A stretch of DNA of 64,000 nt from Marivirga tractuosa DSM 4126. Its GTDB lineage: Bacteria; Bacteroidota; Bacteroidia; Cytophagales; Cyclobacteriaceae. Made by a program: the position numbers and the translations under genes. The stretch covers positions 2,387,001-2,451,000 of the forward strand of contig NC_014759.1 in assembly GCF_000183425.1 (NCBI RefSeq), given 5' to 3'. Numbering within the stretch: the first letter of the stretch is position 1; each line of letters begins with the position of its first letter. Of this stretch, positions 17,611-26,472 are shown piece by piece. The notes under the pieces are model-generated. The model searched no databases and was not told the origin of the DNA. It saw only the letters and a program-made list of their open reading frames with translations.

Positions 17611-18837
17611 ATGAAAGAACTCTTAGAGAAATTTGAGAACAAACGACCCGAAATAGTATTTGAATGGAAAGATTCCGAAACAGAAGCAGAAGGATGGGTA
17701 GTTATTAATTCACTAAGAGGCGGTGCAGCAGGAGGCGGTACTCGTATGAGACCAGGCCTTGACAAACACGAGGTTGAATCCTTGGCTAAAACAATGGAAG
17801 TGAAATTCACTGTTTCAGGCCCAGAAATTGGTGGGGCTAAGTCAGGAATTAATTTTGATCCAAATGATCCAAGAAAAAAAGGAGTATTGGAAAGATGGTA
17901 TAAAGCAGTAATTCCTTTACTAAAAAATTATTATGGCACTGGGGGTGATTTGAATGTAGATGAGATCCACGAAGTAATTCCCATCACAGAGCAGTATGGT
18001 TTGTGGCATCCTCAAGAAGGAGTTGTAAATGGACACTACAATGCAACTGAGCCAGAAAAAATCAAAAAACTTGGTCAATTAAGACAAGGAGTGATCAAAG
18101 TAATTGAAGCCCCTAATTATAGTCCAGACATTAAAAGGAAGTATACAATTGCAGATATGATTACAGGCTACGGAGTAGCTAAGTCTGTGGAACATTATTA
18201 TCATATTTGGGGCGGTAATTTAAATGAAAAAAGAGCTATTGTTCAAGGCTGGGGAAATGTAGGGGCTTCGGCTGCTTATTTCTTGGCTCAAGCTGGAATT
18301 AAAATCGTAGGAATAATTGATAGAAATGGTGGCTTAATCAATAAAAAAGGCTTTAGCCTTGAGGAGCTCACTGAATTATTCTTAAATAGGAAAGGAAATG
18401 AATTAATCTCTGATGATTTAATCCCTTTTGATGAAATAAATGAAAAAATTTGGTCGCTAGAAGCGGAGGTATTTATTCCTGCGGCTGCTTCAAGATTGAT
18501 CACAAAGCAGCACCTAGAAGAAATGATCGCTTCAAAATTGGAGGTGATTTCAGCTGGAGCAAATGTTCCTTTTGCAGATAAAGGAATATTTTTCGGTCCT
18601 ATCGCTGATTTTGCAGACAATAGAGTAGCTGTAATCCCAGATTTCATTGCAAACTGTGGCATGGCAAGAGTTTTTGCCTATTTGATGACCACAAATGCAG
18701 AAATTACGGATGAAGCTATATTTGAGGATACTTCCAGAACAATTGAAAGGGCGCTCCGTAAAACATTTGAGGCTAGTAACTCTGATGTTAATATTTCAAA
18801 GACTTCTTTTGAAATCGCCTTAAGTCAATTAATTTAA
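17611..18837 (+). CDS. Glu/Leu/Phe/Val family amino-acid dehydrogenase
   Basis: A 408-residue NAD(P)-dependent oxidative deaminase. The N-terminal domain has GGAAGGGTRMRPG, K65, K77 in GPEIGGAKSGI and the catalytic aspartate D113 in GGDLNVDE. The C-terminal Rossmann domain has VQGWGNVGASAAYFL (about 210-224). It ends with the family helix AYLMTTNAEI. Glutamate, leucine or phenylalanine specificity cannot be fixed from sequence; the length is closest to Glu/Leu dehydrogenases. It stands alone between anmK and nhaD. Confidence 0.88.
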   Translation: MKELLEKFENKRPEIVFEWKDSETEAEGWVVINSLRGGAAGGGTRMRPGLDKHEVESLAKTMEVKFTVSGPEIGGAKSGINFDPNDPRKKGVLERWYKAVIPLLKNYYGTGGDLNVDEIHEVIPITEQYGLWHPQEGVVNGHYNATEPEKIKKLGQLRQGVIKVIEAPNYSPDIKRKYTIADMITGYGVAKSVEHYYHIWGGNLNEKRAIVQGWGNVGASAAYFLAQAGIKIVGIIDRNGGLINKKGFSLEELTELFLNRKGNELISDDLIPFDEINEKIWSLEAEVFIPAAASRLITKQHLEEMIASKLEVISAGANVPFADKGIFFGPIADFADNRVAVIPDFIANCGMARVFAYLMTTNAEITDEAIFEDTSRTIERALRKTFEASNSDVNISKTSFEIALSQLI

Positions 18838-18913
18838 CGTATAATTAATCATTTCCTCATAAGATTATTCATAGGAATCTTCCTAAATTGAGGACACTTG
18901 AAAAATCATTTGC

Positions 18914-20404
18914 ATGAGAACATCATTATTTTCTATTTCAGCAATATTTTTAACCCTAGTATTTACCACTATTTTTGTTCCCAAGTCTTTTTCAGCGGAA
19001 CCTATTTCTGCTGCCGAATTGGTGGAAAATGGTAATCAGGATGAAGTTTCTGAAGGAGTAGAAAATGAAGAAGCAGGGCATCATTCAGCTCCTGCATGGA
19101 CGGTAATCCCTTTTGTGCTACTACTGCTCATGATTGCTACAGGGCCGCTGTTCTACGAACATTTCTGGCATAAAAATTATCCTAAAATTGCCGTTATTTT
19201 GGCGGTTTTAGTAGTGAGTTACTACTTGTTTGTGATTCACAATGTGCATAGTCCAGTCCATGCTGCTTTCGAGTATTTTCAATTTATCTCTTTGTTGGCT
19301 TCCTTATATATTGCTTCGGGCGGTATAGTAATCAAGGTCAATAAAAAGTCAACTCCCATGGTGAATATCATCATGCTTTTGATAGGATCAGTAGTAGCTA
19401 ATCTAATTGGAACTACAGGCGCCTCAATGCTTTTAATACGTCCTTTTATTCGTCTTAATAAAAACAGGATTAAAGCTTATCATATCATATTCTTCATTTT
19501 TATGGTAAGTAACATTGGGGGGTCTTTAACGCCAATTGGTGATCCACCGCTATTCTTAGGTTTCTTAAAAGGAGTACCTTTCTTCTGGACGCTTGAACAC
19601 AATTGGCCTGCCTGGATATTTGCATTGATCATCCTTTCTGCAGCCTTTTACTTCCTCGATAGAAGAAATAAATCAGGAGTAGAAGAGGACGAGAGTGAAG
19701 TTTTTGATAACAAAATCACTATCACTGGTAAAAGAAATTTTATATGGTTGGCCGTTATTATTGTTTCTGTTTTTATTGATCCAAATGTTTTCTCTTGGGT
19801 TCCGGGCATAACCTACGATGGTCAGCAGTTCTCATACATACGGGAGGTAATTATGCTAAGCGTCACCTACCTTTCTTATAAATTCGCTAAGGATAAAGTT
19901 CACGAGCTTAATGAATTCAGTTTTGAACCTATTAGAGAAGTGGCCTTTATCTTTATTGGAATATTTGGTACGATGATGCCTGCATTAGATTTGGTAGGCG
20001 ATTTCGCTAAATCTGAAACAGGAGCTGCCCTAATCACTCATAATACGCTTTATTGGGGAACAGGAGTACTTTCAGGTTTCTTAGACAATGCTCCTACATA
20101 CTTGAACTTTTTAGCAGCCGCTATGGCTTCACAAGGTGGTAGTATTTCAGTATTGACAGAAGTAACGCAATTTGCAAATGGCGGTGTCTATCATGACTCA
20201 GTTGCTGATTTAACAGCCATTTCAATTGCAGCCGTTTTCTTTGGTGCTATGACTTACATAGGGAATGGCCCCAATTTCATGGTAAAATCTATAGCAGAGC
20301 AGGTAGGTATTAAAATGCCTTCTTTCTTTGGTTACATTATTAGATTTTCAATTCCTTTCTTACTGCCTTTACTCTTCTTGGTTTGGCTTTTATTTATCAG
20401 ATAG
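18914..20404 (+). CDS. nhaD: NhaD-type Na+/H+ antiporter
   Basis: A 496-residue antiporter of the NhaD/ion-transporter superfamily that exchanges sodium for protons, as expected in a marine bacterium. About 12 membrane helices follow an N-terminal signal-like segment and an acidic, His-containing stretch (about 28-60). Family motifs include GTTGASMLLIRPFIRLNKNR, LTPIGDPPLFLGFLKGVPFF and LDNAPTYLNFLAAAMA. It is monocistronic; a degraded lipoprotein gene follows. Confidence 0.92.
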   Translation: MRTSLFSISAIFLTLVFTTIFVPKSFSAEPISAAELVENGNQDEVSEGVENEEAGHHSAPAWTVIPFVLLLLMIATGPLFYEHFWHKNYPKIAVILAVLVVSYYLFVIHNVHSPVHAAFEYFQFISLLASLYIASGGIVIKVNKKSTPMVNIIMLLIGSVVANLIGTTGASMLLIRPFIRLNKNRIKAYHIIFFIFMVSNIGGSLTPIGDPPLFLGFLKGVPFFWTLEHNWPAWIFALIILSAAFYFLDRRNKSGVEEDESEVFDNKITITGKRNFIWLAVIIVSVFIDPNVFSWVPGITYDGQQFSYIREVIMLSVTYLSYKFAKDKVHELNEFSFEPIREVAFIFIGIFGTMMPALDLVGDFAKSETGAALITHNTLYWGTGVLSGFLDNAPTYLNFLAAAMASQGGSISVLTEVTQFANGGVYHDSVADLTAISIAAVFFGAMTYIGNGPNFMVKSIAEQVGIKMPSFFGYIIRFSIPFLLPLLFLVWLLFIR

Positions 20405-20661
20405 AAATAGGGCAAATGTGCAATTCTAATTAGGGGGGCACCCTTCTGCTTATGGATTTATCAAAACCTTAAGGACAGGAGGCGGTCAACTATTGCACAC
20501 CAATAGACAGTAACAAACGCAGACATAAATCTATTTTTTTAGTTTCAAGCGTCCTAATAATACAAATGCAACTTATTTTCCTGTGATATGAAATTATATT
20601 TATGTTATGGCCATCCTATTTACAAGCTACGGTGTCTATTATCTAGTAAAACACGACTTCA

Positions 20662-20969
20662 ATGAAACATTTTCTAGTACTTCTCCTACCATTATTTCTT
20701 CTCAATTGTTCATAAGTTGAAAACCAAGGCATTAAAGGTGACTTTAAATCACTATTGAATATTCCACAATAGTCACCGTTGGAGGCATTGCTGGTATTAG
20801 AGAAAGAACCTTTCAAATTGGGGAAATTTACAAAGGCTTAGATGAGGGGAAAGATTCTATTTCCATAAGAATCGCGGAACACACCTGTTTAAACAACGAT
20901 TGTCCTAATCCTTCGTGCTATCAAGAATTTTTAGATGTCCCTCGTGAATTTCTGAAATTGGTGAAGTAA
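20662..20969 (+). pseudogene. Degraded small lipoprotein gene
   Basis: A lipoprotein signal (MKHFLVLLLPLFLLNCS) starts at 20662 but stops at a TAA at 20713. A different frame then reads open to a TAA at 20967, giving VTVGGIAGIRERTFQIGEIY and a cysteine-rich part (CLNNDCPNPSC) ending EFLKLVK. At least one nonsense change and one frameshift separate the two halves, so this is a broken gene for a secreted cysteine-rich protein. Bases 20405-20661 before it hold nothing I recognise. Confidence 0.6.
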
Positions 20970-21004
20970 AGCCAATCAAGACCTGTCTTATCAGATAGCT
21001 TTTT

Positions 21005-21964
21005 TTAAACTCTCTTAAAGAAAGAGTCTACAAATTCCATTTTGTTGAAAACTTGGAGGTCTTCTACTTTTTCGCCTACCCCAATATATTTCACCGGGAT
21101 TTTAAATTCTTCTGAAATTCCAATAACTACTCCGCCTTTGGCAGTCCCATCCAATTTTGTGATGGCTAAAGCGGTCACTTCAGTGGCTTTTGTAAATTCT
21201 CTGGCTTGAATCATTGCATTTTGGCCTGTAGATCCATCCAAAACTAACAAAACTTCGTGAGGCGCCTCACTAACAAACTTCTGAATCACCCTTTTAATTT
21301 TGGATAGCTCATTCATCAAATTCACTTTGGTATGCAATCTGCCGGCAGTATCGATGATGACAATATCCGCTTCTTCTTGAACACCCTGTTTTACAGCATC
21401 AAATGCAACCGAAGCAGGATCTGTATTCATTCCATGGGAAACCACTGGAACCTCTATACGCTCTCCCCACATCTTCAACTGGTCCACAGCCGCAGCACGG
21501 AAAGTATCGGCAGCACCTAAAATTACTTTTTTACCTTGTTTTTTATATTGAGCAGCCAGTTTACCAATAGTAGTAGTTTTACCTACTCCATTTACACCCA
21601 CCACTAATAAAACATAAGGCTTTTTAATATTCTCAGGTAGGGAGAAATCTTTCAAATCCTCTGTATTATTCTCAGATAAGAGTGCTGCGATTTCTTCTCT
21701 TAGTATCTTATCCAGTTCGCTAGTGCCCAAGTATTTATCTCGCGCTACTCTTTCCTCTATTCTATCAATAATTTTGACGGTAGTATTTACTCCTAAATCA
21801 GAACTAATTAAAATCTCCTCCAATTCATCTAAAACATCCTCATCCACTTGGGATTTCCCTACTACGGTTCGTCCAAGTTTGGAGAAAAAACTTTCTTTAG
21901 TTTTTTCAAGACCCTTGTCTAGTGATTCTTTTTTTTCTTTAGAGAAAATCTTAAAAATACTCAT
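21005..21964 (-). CDS. ftsY: Signal recognition particle receptor FtsY
   Basis: A 319-residue SRP receptor GTPase, which docks the SRP-ribosome complex at the SecYEG translocon. The N domain (about 20-95) is followed by the NG GTPase: P-loop GVNGVGKTT (about 123-131), insertion-box DTFRAAAVDQL, DTAGRLHTK, and TKLDGTAKGGV. The acidic A domain is very short, as usual in Bacteroidetes. It follows rpmB-rpmG-DUF4295 but is separated from them by the terminator at 22065-22088. Confidence 0.96.
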   Translation of the reverse strand: MSIFKIFSKEKKESLDKGLEKTKESFFSKLGRTVVGKSQVDEDVLDELEEILISSDLGVNTTVKIIDRIEERVARDKYLGTSELDKILREEIAALLSENNTEDLKDFSLPENIKKPYVLLVVGVNGVGKTTTIGKLAAQYKKQGKKVILGAADTFRAAAVDQLKMWGERIEVPVVSHGMNTDPASVAFDAVKQGVQEEADIVIIDTAGRLHTKVNLMNELSKIKRVIQKFVSEAPHEVLLVLDGSTGQNAMIQAREFTKATEVTALAITKLDGTAKGGVVIGISEEFKIPVKYIGVGEKVEDLQVFNKMEFVDSFFKRV

Positions 21965-22064
21965 TATATCGTGGTTTAAAGGTAATGATGGTTAGAGGCT
22001 TATAATGATACGAAATTAAAACACTAAAGTAACTGAGAAATGTAAAAAGCAGAAGTGTATAAAC

Positions 22065-22088
22065 AAAAAAAGTCCCTAAAGAGGGACT
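22065..22088 (-). terminator. Intrinsic terminator after the DUF4295 gene
   Basis: AGTCCCT (22071-22077) and AGGGACT (22082-22088) form a 7-bp stem with a 4-nt loop, followed on the minus strand by seven T residues. It ends the rpmB-rpmG-DUF4295 transcript before ftsY. Confidence 0.85.
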
Positions 22089-22117
22089 TAAATCAATTTA
22101 AACCTTAAAAACTATAA

Positions 22118-22267
22118 TTATTTTTTAAGTGCCTCTTTGGCCATATCCAAAGGTACCATTTCCTCACGGAAAGTATAACCTCCGTTTTTTGACTTTACTG
22201 CCTTGATTACTTTAGCGTAACCTTTAGCATCTTTATCTTTTAAACTTGCTACTACTTTCTTAGCCAT
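22118..22267 (-). CDS. DUF4295 family small basic protein
   Basis: A 49-residue basic protein starting MAKKVVASLKDKDAKGYAKV and ending MAKEALKK. This matches the Bacteroidetes-restricted DUF4295 family, always found next to rpmG. The position after L33 and its size and charge suggest a ribosome-associated protein; that role is inferred. It starts 2 bases after the rpmG stop, so the genes are tightly coupled. Confidence 0.88.
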   Translation of the reverse strand: MAKKVVASLKDKDAKGYAKVIKAVKSKNGGYTFREEMVPLDMAKEALKK

Positions 22268-22269
22268 GA

Positions 22270-22452
22270 TTACTTAATTTCTTTGTGAACAGTATTTTTA
22301 TTCAAAATTGGGTTGTATTTTTTCAACTCCAATCTTTCTGTAGTGTTTTTCCTGTTTTTAGTAGTGATGTAACGAGAAGTACCCGGAGCACCACTTTCTT
22401 TATGTTCAGTACATTCTAAAATTACCTGAACTCTATTTCCTTTCTTAGCCAT
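22270..22452 (-). CDS. rpmG: 50S ribosomal protein L33
   Basis: A 60-residue L33, a small basic protein of the large subunit near the E site. The pattern [20 protein letters not shown], then [22 protein letters not shown] is typical. Only one cysteine of the zinc-ribbon type is present, so this is the zinc-independent (C-) form. It lies between rpmB and the DUF4295 gene in the usual Bacteroidetes order. Confidence 0.96.
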   Translation of the reverse strand: MAKKGNRVQVILECTEHKESGAPGTSRYITTKNRKNTTERLELKKYNPILNKNTVHKEIK

Positions 22453-22481
22453 TGTGCTTTATATTTTTGAGCAATAGAAAC

Positions 22482-22721
22482 TTATACTAATATATTACCG
22501 TTTTCACGTGCCTTCTTCAAAACTGAAGTGATACCATTTTTGTTGATGGTTCTGATTGCGCTAGCAGATACTTTTAATGTAATCCACTTATCCTCTTCAG
22601 GAAGGTAAAACCTCTTCTTTTGCAAATTTGGCAAAAACCTTCTTCTGGTTTTGTTATTTGAGTGAGAAACATTGTTCCCCACTTGAGGTCTTTTTCCGGT
22701 TATTTGACAAACTCGTGCCAT
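22482..22721 (-). CDS. rpmB: 50S ribosomal protein L28
   Basis: A 79-residue L28 with the conserved start [20 protein letters not shown], the basic core [20 protein letters not shown] and the end SVLKKAREN. It has no CxxC pairs, so it is the zinc-free form. It is the first gene of rpmB-rpmG-DUF4295, with a well-spaced promoter upstream. Confidence 0.96.
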   Translation of the reverse strand: MARVCQITGKRPQVGNNVSHSNNKTRRRFLPNLQKKRFYLPEEDKWITLKVSASAIRTINKNGITSVLKKARENGNILV

Positions 22722-22763
22722 ATCTATCTAAATTATTTTTGTTGTCGATTTCAAATTGGTCTG

Positions 22764-22794
22764 CAAATATCGGCAATATTTTGATAATCACAAA
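22764..22794 (-). promoter_or_regulatory. Candidate promoter of rpmB operon
   Basis: On the minus strand: TTTG (22794-22791), exactly 19 bases, then GATATTTG (22771-22764), one mismatch from TAnnTTTG. The predicted start is about 36 bases before the rpmB ATG. Box order and spacing fit the Bacteroidetes housekeeping promoter. Confidence 0.5.
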
Positions 22795-22908
22795 CCTTAG
22801 CGGAAAAATACATCCTAATTTTTTTGGTTTTCCAAGGGATTGCCGTCCTGTTTTGTTAGATTTACATTTTAAGAGAGTGCAATTTACGAATTTTTAAACA
22901 TTAAAGCT

Positions 22909-24189
22909 ATGATTGAAGAAATCAAGAACAGTCAACAGGCCATTGACATGGAAAACAAGCACGGAGCTCATAATTATCACCCCCTACCTGCTGTATTAGC
23001 CAAGGGAGATGGTGTTTTCCTTTGGGATGTAGAAGGAAAAAAATATTATGACTTTTTATCTTCATACAGTGCAGTTAATCAAGGACACAGCCATCCGAGA
23101 ATTTTAGAAACCCTTAAAAAGCAAGCAGAGACTTTGACTTTAACCTCAAGGGCTTTTCATAACAATATATTAGGTCCATTTGAAAAATATATTACGGAGT
23201 ATTTCGGTTTCGATAAGGTATTAGCCATGAATTCTGGTGCTGAAGCAGTGGAGTCAGCATTGAAAATTGCCAGAAAATGGGCGACTGAAAAAAATGGAGT
23301 GGCTGCAAATGCAGGGAAAGTAATAGTTGCTGAACAAAATTTCCACGGAAGAACTACTACCGTTATTTCATTTTCCAGTGATGAAACTGCCAAAAAGAAC
23401 TTTGGGCCTTATACTCCTGGCTTTATAAAAATACCTTATAACGACACTGAAGCTTTAGATAAGATTCTACAAGGAGAAGATAATATCGTTGGATTCTTGG
23501 TTGAGCCAATTCAAGGCGAGGCAGGCGTTTATAGACCTGACACTGACTATTTAAAGAAATGCAAAGAAATCTGTAAAAAACACAATGTTTTATTCATAGC
23601 TGATGAAATCCAAACTGGAATTGCCAGAACTGGTAGCTTATTGGCTGTTTGTGGTGATTGTACTTGCGAAGGACATTGTGAAAAGCAATCTACTTATGTG
23701 GAACCTGATATTTTGATATTGGGAAAAGCACTTTCTGGAGGTTTCTATCCTGTTTCTGCAGTTTTAGCCAATGATCACATCATGGAAGTATTAACTCCAG
23801 GAACTCACGGTTCCACCTTTGGAGGAAATCCATTAGGTGCTGCCGTTGCATTAACTGCTTTGGAAGTAGTAAAAGACGAGAAATTAGCTCAAAATGCTCG
23901 TAAATTAGGACAGCTTTTCAGAGACAGAATGCAGAAGTTTGTTGACAAATCTGAATTTGTGAGCTTAGTAAGAGGAAAAGGTCTATTAAATGCCATAGTA
24001 GTTAATGATTCTCCGGACAGCTCAACTGCCTGGGATATTTGTATGGCTTTAAAAGAAAATGGCTTGTTGGCAAAACCAACCCACGGCAACATCATACGGT
24101 TTGCTCCACCATTAGTGATCACTGAAGAGCAAATCAATGAATGTTGCGATATTATTGAGAAAACAATAAGTGAGTTTAAAAAGAAATAA
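22909..24189 (+). CDS. rocD: Ornithine--oxo-acid transaminase
   Basis: A 426-residue PLP aminotransferase that converts ornithine and 2-oxoglutarate to glutamate semialdehyde and glutamate. Class III motifs are clear: YSAVNQGHSHPRI, NSGAEAVESALKIARKW, the PLP aspartate in FIADEIQTG (D232) and the Schiff-base lysine in LGKALSGGFYPV (K273). Oddly, a cysteine-rich insert (C248, C251, C253, C257; CGDCTCEGHC) sits about 16 residues before K273, where the usual enzyme has a short loop. It is monocistronic with a terminator downstream. Confidence 0.93.
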   Translation: MIEEIKNSQQAIDMENKHGAHNYHPLPAVLAKGDGVFLWDVEGKKYYDFLSSYSAVNQGHSHPRILETLKKQAETLTLTSRAFHNNILGPFEKYITEYFGFDKVLAMNSGAEAVESALKIARKWATEKNGVAANAGKVIVAEQNFHGRTTTVISFSSDETAKKNFGPYTPGFIKIPYNDTEALDKILQGEDNIVGFLVEPIQGEAGVYRPDTDYLKKCKEICKKHNVLFIADEIQTGIARTGSLLAVCGDCTCEGHCEKQSTYVEPDILILGKALSGGFYPVSAVLANDHIMEVLTPGTHGSTFGGNPLGAAVALTALEVVKDEKLAQNARKLGQLFRDRMQKFVDKSEFVSLVRGKGLLNAIVVNDSPDSSTAWDICMALKENGLLAKPTHGNIIRFAPPLVITEEQINECCDIIEKTISEFKKK

Positions 24190-24216
24190 ACCCATTTAGA
24201 TCAATCTTAAAAAGAG

Positions 24217-24247
24217 AGGGTGTCCGAAAAGTCGAGACACCCTTTTT
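24217..24247 (+). terminator. Intrinsic terminator of rocD
   Basis: AGGGTGTC (24217-24224) pairs with GACACCCT (24236-24243), with an 11-nt loop, followed by TTTT. It lies 28 bases after the rocD stop, and may also serve the convergent gene ending at 24270. Confidence 0.85.
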
Positions 24248-24269
24248 ACCCAATAAGTAATTGAAAATA

Positions 24270-24578
24270 TTATCTTCTTTTACCTTTTGACGGCCTAATA
24301 TCATTTACAGGGCCAAAATGCTTAAATTCTAATACCTTCTTCTTTCCTTTTATTAATTTTATTTCAGCAGGAGCTAGCTTTAGATCAGAAGTCTTGACAA
24401 CAGCTCCATCAAAAAAAGTTTTGGCCTGTTGAAATTCTCCCTTGTCAAAATCATGGCGCTCCTTGTTAGATTTCACAGGTACCCCAGGGATAACGTGATA
24501 CAAATCTACTTCAACAGCATATGTTGGCTTTAATGAAGTAATAAAACCTTGAACACTTTTCTTAATACTTTTGATCAT
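24270..24578 (-). CDS. Hypothetical basic protein
   Basis: A 102-residue soluble, lysine-rich protein with no signal peptide or membrane segment. It starts MIKSIKKSVQGFITSLKPTY and ends DIRPSKGKRR. A conserved-looking core (VDLYHVIPGVPVKSNKERHD) suggests a real protein, but I recognise no family. It converges on rocD and has a plausible AT-rich upstream region. The function is unknown. Confidence 0.6.
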   Translation of the reverse strand: MIKSIKKSVQGFITSLKPTYAVEVDLYHVIPGVPVKSNKERHDFDKGEFQQAKTFFDGAVVKTSDLKLAPAEIKLIKGKKKVLEFKHFGPVNDIRPSKGKRR

Positions 24579-24925
24579 ACACTTAATAATTTAAAAGCTT
24601 TGAAATAGCTTAAAAATATTGGCTTATGCAAGTTTGAAAGCTATTGCTTTAATTACATATGAAGTAATTTAAAAGGAGAAATTTTGTATTAAAACACTCA
24701 TTTCTGTACGAAAATCATCATTCCAAAATAATGTTTGGATTGCTGCTATGTATGTTATATTCGAAAATTGCCGAATACGTCATTCAATTAATAGCTTAAT
24801 TCTAGACCTTAGAAAGTTAAACCGCTGCAACATAAATGGGAATCTGTTAACTTTATCATAACGGTTTTATAACTCGTTTCAAAAAACTGTCTATTTATAG
24901 CATAGTACTAATTATATATTAAAAT
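24579..24925. other. Intergenic stretch, nothing recognised
   Basis: About 350 bases of AT-rich sequence with stops in all frames. One short AATTAC/GTAATT inverted repeat is visible near 24650. No promoter box, RNA gene or coding remnant can be supported. The decayed lipoprotein gene starts after it. Confidence 0.5.
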
Positions 24926-25234
24926 AAATTCATTTTTCATCTCGCACTGTTATTTGCCTTTGCTTTTTCACTAACCATTTTGTTGGTTGTGTGTAAAGAG
25001 GATGTCGAACCTTGATAATGATCTGGACGATCTTAGTTTAAATTTTGAAGCAAGCGAACCGTCAATTGAAATCCCATCAGGTTTGGCACAAAATACCAAA
25101 CAATATGCTTTTAAAGATAAGGGTTTGGCTTTAGCGCTGCTTTTCCTCCTTTCAAAATCGTGCTGACTGAGCTAAAAAGTGATGAGACATATTCTTATGA
25201 CCAAAAATTAGTTTACTTTCTCCAATCCCCTTAA
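24926..25234 (+). pseudogene. Degraded lipoprotein gene
   Basis: Three frames join to one protein-like sequence. The first encodes a signal with lipobox (LALLFAFAFSLTILLVVC, then KEDVEP and a stop) but lacks an ATG. From 25001 a second frame gives SNLDNDLDDLSLNFEASEPS and IEIPSGLAQNTKQYAFKDKG. A third gives PPFKIVLTELKSDETYSYDQ and stops at 25234. At least two frameshifts and a lost start make it a pseudogene. The order signal, acidic linker, IEIPSGLA domain resembles Bacteroidetes secreted lipoproteins of unknown function. It ends 21 bases before purM. Confidence 0.6.
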
Positions 25235-25255
25235 TTTTGAGCAAAATTTAGAATC

Positions 25256-26425
25256 ATGTCCGATAGATATAACCAACGCGGAGTTTCTGCCTCCAAAGAA
25301 GATGTTCACAATGCGATCAAAAACCTTGACAAAGGACTTTTTCCGCAGGCCTTTTGCAAAATCGTGCCTGATCACCTAACGGGTGATGAGGAGTTTTGTA
25401 CCATTATGCATGCGGATGGAGCCGGTACTAAATCTTCATTGGCTTATATGTATTGGAAAGAAACTGGCGATATTTCTGTTTGGAAAGGCATAGCGCAAGA
25501 TGCTATCATCATGAATATTGATGACTTACTTTGTGTGGGCTGTACCGATAAAATTTTGCTTTCATCTACTATTGGTAGGAATAAAAACTTGATTCCGGGT
25601 GAAGTGATTTCTGCTATTATTAATGGTACGGAAGAAGTCTTGCAAATGCTGAGAGATAATGGCGTGAACATCATCAGTACGGGTGGTGAAACAGCTGATG
25701 TGGGTGATTTGGTAAGGACCATCATCGTAGATAGTACCGTTACTGCTCGAATGAAGAGATCAGAAGTGATTTCAAATGATAATATTAAAGCCGGACATGT
25801 GGTAGTAGGTTTGGCTTCTTATGGACAAGCTACTTATGAAAATGAGTACAATGGCGGAATGGGAAGCAACGGCTTAACTTCAGCACGTCATGATGTATTC
25901 AGCAAGGAATTGATGGCAAAATATCCAGAAAGCTTTGATCCTTCTGTTCCGGATAATTTAATCTATACCGGTTCTAAAAAATTAACCGATAAAGTAGCAG
26001 AAGTAGATTTGGATGCTGGTAAATTGGTTTTATCCCCTACCCGGACTTATGCTCCCGTTATCAAAAAAGTATTGGAAGAATTACCTGGAAAAGTAGCCGG
26101 AATGGTGCATTGCAGTGGCGGGGCCCAAACCAAAGTGCTTCATTTTGTGGAAGGATTGCATATTATAAAAGATAATTTATTTCCAACACCTCCTCTTTTC
26201 AGAATGATCCAAGAAGAGTCAGGAACAGACTGGAAAGAAATGTATAAAGTTTTCAATATGGGGCATCGAATGGAGCTTTATGTGGAAGAAAAGGATGCTC
26301 TATCTATCATCGACATCTCTAAATCATTTAATATAGATGCTCAGATCATCGGTAGAGTCGAAGCTTCAGAACAAAAGCAGGTTACGGTGAAAAGTGAGCA
26401 TGGGGAGTTTGAATACAAAGATTAG
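25256..26425 (+). CDS. purM: Phosphoribosylformylglycinamidine cyclo-ligase (AIR synthase), Bacteroidetes type
   Basis: A 389-residue PurM-family ATP-dependent ligase that closes the imidazole ring in purine synthesis. The Bacteroidetes form is longer and diverged from E. coli PurM (345). Its signatures are here: NQRGVSASKEDVHNAIKNLD, MHADGAGTKSSLAYMYWKET, STGGETADVGDLVRT, and YNGGMGSNGLTSARHDVF. It is not beside other pur genes. The annotation rests on the family signature; the catalysed step is inferred from that. Confidence 0.88.
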   Translation: MSDRYNQRGVSASKEDVHNAIKNLDKGLFPQAFCKIVPDHLTGDEEFCTIMHADGAGTKSSLAYMYWKETGDISVWKGIAQDAIIMNIDDLLCVGCTDKILLSSTIGRNKNLIPGEVISAIINGTEEVLQMLRDNGVNIISTGGETADVGDLVRTIIVDSTVTARMKRSEVISNDNIKAGHVVVGLASYGQATYENEYNGGMGSNGLTSARHDVFSKELMAKYPESFDPSVPDNLIYTGSKKLTDKVAEVDLDAGKLVLSPTRTYAPVIKKVLEELPGKVAGMVHCSGGAQTKVLHFVEGLHIIKDNLFPTPPLFRMIQEESGTDWKEMYKVFNMGHRMELYVEEKDALSIIDISKSFNIDAQIIGRVEASEQKQVTVKSEHGEFEYKD

Positions 26426-26426
26426 T

Positions 26427-26465
26427 CATATCAGTTTTACCGAATGATCTGATTTAACTGATATG
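26427..26465. terminator. Hairpin between convergent genes
   Basis: A perfect 10-bp inverted repeat (26427-26436 with 26456-26465) has a 19-nt loop between the purM stop and the convergent gene end. It lacks a T-run, so it is a weak or Rho-assisted terminator at best. Confidence 0.35.
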
Positions 26466-26472
26466 AAAAAGC

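Noticed and set aside
20405..20661. Possible RNA element after nhaD (CTATTG-CACAC-CAATAG hairpin)
   Set aside because: Six-base stem only, with no conserved context or T-run.
22628..22897. Plus-strand frame overlapping rpmB and the gap before rocD
   Set aside because: Most of it is antisense to rpmB; the rest covers the promoter region.
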